From: Promethearchaeota archaeon
Lineage (GTDB): Archaea; Asgardarchaeota; Lokiarchaeia; Sigynarchaeales; SOKP01
Length of the DNA: 7,226 nucleotides
Reading direction: 5' to 3'
NCBI GenBank assembly: GCA_030668025.1
Contig: DAOUUT010000195.1
Location: 1-7,226 of the forward strand
The notes under the pieces: generated by a model
What the model saw: only the letters and a program-made list of their open reading frames with translations
Database searches by the model: none
What the model was told of the DNA's origin: nothing
Program-made: the position numbers and the translations under genes
Shown here: in pieces, positions 5,971 through 7,226 of the stretch
How the letters are laid out: each line of letters starts with the position of its first letter
How positions within the stretch are numbered: position 1 is the stretch's first letter

Positions 5971-5978
5971 TATATTTT
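5971..5978 (-). promoter_or_regulatory. TATA-like element for the CoiA-like gene
   Basis: Minus strand AAAATATA lies 58 bp before the ATG at 5913; a start site near 5947 would give a leader of about 34 nt containing the TAGGGC ribosome-binding site. It is a partial consensus match. Confidence 0.35.
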
Positions 5979-6019
5979 AACAGTATTATGAATTTTAGAA
6001 TTTTTAGACTACATTTTCC

Positions 6020-6027
6020 TTTATATA
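6020..6027 (+). promoter_or_regulatory. TATA box candidate for the plus-strand gene at 6101
   Basis: Plus strand TTTATATA continues as TAG. A start near 6050 would give a leader of about 50 nt. The element is nearly symmetric, so it could also drive the divergent nuclease gene. Together with 5971-5978 it makes 5914-6091 a divergent promoter region. Confidence 0.45.
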
Positions 6028-6100
6028 TAGTTAGAATATTAAAAATTCATTAAACTGTATACAATAAAAAAGCAGTATTTACTATAAAAATGTGATAAAA

Positions 6101-6817
6101 ATGGTTGATAAACATAGCCAAAGTTTTTTTGGGCAATCGACGGGGCTCACGATTAGAAGTTCTTCAAAAACAGAACCATATATCTTTTTGAAGTGTATCA
6201 AGAAAAAACCCGATGGCTCGTGGGAAAAACCCTCTTTAGGAGAAGGAAAGACAATAAAATGTAATTTAGACGAAATCGTAATGATTTTAGATGTACTAAA
6301 TCGAAATAGTGCCTCGTGGACGAGCTTTCATAATTTCAACGATGTAAAAACTCAAATATCTTTTAAATGGGAGGATGACGCCAAGCAAAAATTATTAATT
6401 TATATCGGTAAATATTCTAAGATGTTAAAATTTGCCCAAATTGAAATTTTCAGGTTGTTATTAAAGCATATATTAGACGAAAAAATCGAGTTTTCTACGA
6501 TTTTGAACTTTGACGCCTTAAATAAAAGACCAATATTACCTAAAGCAGTTAACCAAATAATTGAAGGAAATGGCTCAAAGACATTACCAATTGTTACAGA
6601 AACGGTAGAACGCAACGAAAGTGAAGTTAGTCAAATAAAAGGCGTTATTGAAGGTGAAACTGAAAAAGCTTTGCTTATCCAGTTTAACGAAGATAAAGAA
6701 GTGTGGATTCCTAAATCAATTATTCGATCTGATTACGACACTTCAGTAAAAGTTAGCACCCAAAACTTCTTAATTGATAACTGGATACTAAAAAGAAATA
6801 ATGTTAACACAAATTAA
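6101..6817 (+). CDS. Unrecognised two-domain protein, possibly nucleic-acid-binding
   Basis: The 238-residue product has two parts joined by a polar linker (about 134-175). The N-terminal part (about 25-133) begins with an IFLKCIKKKPDGSWEKPS strand pair, then GEGKTIKCNLDEIVMILDVL, a TQISFKW strand and a long helix ending LLLKHILDEKIEFSTI. The C-terminal part (about 179-232) has a compact beta-rich pattern, IKGVIEGETEKALLIQF...KEVWIPKSII...LIDNWILKR. I have seen the W-(I/L)-P-K-S / WL pattern in small domains of phage and plasmid proteins but cannot name it. The start is ATG 6101, with GTGAT (6092-6096) 4 nt upstream; GTG 6092 is the alternative. It is divergent from the CoiA-like nuclease and overlaps the AcuC gene tail-to-tail by 4 bp. 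A DNA-binding role is inference only. Confidence 0.75.
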   Translation: MVDKHSQSFFGQSTGLTIRSSSKTEPYIFLKCIKKKPDGSWEKPSLGEGKTIKCNLDEIVMILDVLNRNSASWTSFHNFNDVKTQISFKWEDDAKQKLLIYIGKYSKMLKFAQIEIFRLLLKHILDEKIEFSTILNFDALNKRPILPKAVNQIIEGNGSKTLPIVTETVERNESEVSQIKGVIEGETEKALLIQFNEDKEVWIPKSIIRSDYDTSVKVSTQNFLIDNWILKRNNVNTN

Positions 6818-7226
6818 CTTTTTTTTTTAAGATTCGGAATAAATTCTTCGTCGCAAAGAGCTTTTAATTCCCTATTATAATCAATCATTTTTTTAGCAAT
6901 TTCAGGATGAGAAAGCAGTTGAACTTCCGCTTTATCGTCTCGATCCCATAATAAGTAAGGGGTAGTTTCGTGTAGAACCTCTTCCTTAACTTGATTTAGC
7001 CACTCTTCGGGTAATTCGTTTTTTAATTCAACATCTAGCATTCGCGCTAAAAATAACGTCCAAGCTCTAGGTACAGCAGTCATTAAATATCCTCCGCCAC
7101 CTACTGCAATCCATTTGTTCTGACAGTAATCCTGAGCAGATGTGTAGAGTGTTTGAGCAATGTCACGATAAATCGAAAGTGAAAGCCCCATTTGCGTTAA
7201 AGGGTCGTCAAAGTACATATCTACTC
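6814..7226 (-). CDS. acuC: AcuC/class I histone-deacetylase-like protein, C-terminal part
   Basis: The gene enters from the right edge; about 136 C-terminal codons are visible, and the N-terminal two thirds with the His pair and first zinc ligands lie outside. The first visible residues, VDMYFDDPLTQMGLSLS, align with the family's GAD-x-x-x-x-DPL segment, so the Asp encoded at 7221..7219 should be the third zinc ligand. GGGGY (7101..7087) carries the transition-state Tyr, followed by VPRAW, which is typical of AcuC. AcuC-type enzymes remove acyl groups from lysines; in Bacillus AcuC reactivates acetyl-CoA synthetase, and a similar metabolic role is possible here. The lysine-rich end KKKS comes from an A10 run. 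Its TAA shares TTAA with the stop of the convergent plus-strand gene. The symbol rests on family resemblance only. Confidence 0.85.
   Translation of the reverse strand, partial: VDMYFDDPLTQMGLSLSIYRDIAQTLYTSAQDYCQNKWIAVGGGGYLMTAVPRAWTLFLARMLDVELKNELPEEWLNQVKEEVLHETTPYLLWDRDDKAEVQLLSHPEIAKKMIDYNRELKALCDEEFIPNLKKKS
6819..6828 (+). terminator. T10 tract just after the plus-strand gene
   Basis: Ten consecutive T residues begin 2 bp after the TAA at 6815-6817. As an oligo-U tract this would terminate plus-strand transcription in archaea. The same bases encode the terminal lysines of the AcuC-like protein on the opposite strand. Confidence 0.5.

Noticed and set aside
1..7226. CRISPR array, tRNA, rRNA or insertion sequence
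   Set aside because: No regularly spaced direct repeats, T-loop or cloverleaf pattern, rRNA-like segment or transposase motif was seen on either strand.

Overview
The window is A+T-rich and looks archaeal. Archaeal-type TATA elements (TTTAAATA, TTTATATA, TTTATAAA) lie at plausible distances upstream of several genes. Shine-Dalgarno sequences of the GGAGGTGAT type precede some starts. Most proteins are Lys/Ile/Asn-rich. The gene mix (an AcuC-type deacetylase, small Fe-S proteins of anaerobes, a stand-alone PEP-utilising-enzyme swivelling domain, several unrecognised proteins) fits an anaerobic, uncultured-type archaeon. An Asgard/Lokiarchaeia-like source is my guess, not something the sequence proves.

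Left part (1-3476, all minus strand, read right to left): a strong promoter and Shine-Dalgarno precede an unrecognised 385-aa protein. It is tightly coupled to a CrtC/AttH-like lipocalin-fold protein carrying the GxGxRDxSWGxRDW signature. After a 114-bp gap with its own TATA-like element come a 284-aa Fe-S protein (two ferredoxin clusters plus a Cys-rich N-terminal domain) and a 92-aa two-cluster ferredoxin. A start-proximal ORF may run off the left edge. The two Fe-S genes are 8 bp apart and surely co-transcribed; their electron donor and acceptor are not visible.

Middle (3477-5088): a plus-strand gene encodes only the phosphohistidine (swivelling) domain of PEP synthase/PPDK-type enzymes. 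It converges on a minus-strand 151-aa unknown across a short U-rich terminator region. Positions 4507-5088 hold no convincing protein gene but are unusually rich in inverted repeats: a 16-bp palindrome, a 19-bp dyad, a long-range pairing enclosing an inner hairpin, and a terminator-like hairpin. They may mark an undescribed structured RNA or a regulatory/mobile remnant.

Right part (5089-7226): a CoiA-like PD-(D/E)XK nuclease (minus) is divergent from a two-domain unknown protein (plus) that may bind nucleic acid. The latter ends tail-to-tail, sharing TTAA stop codons, with the 3' part of an AcuC/class I histone-deacetylase-like gene that enters from the right edge. Linking the nuclease with its divergent neighbour as a DNA-processing pair is inference from position only.
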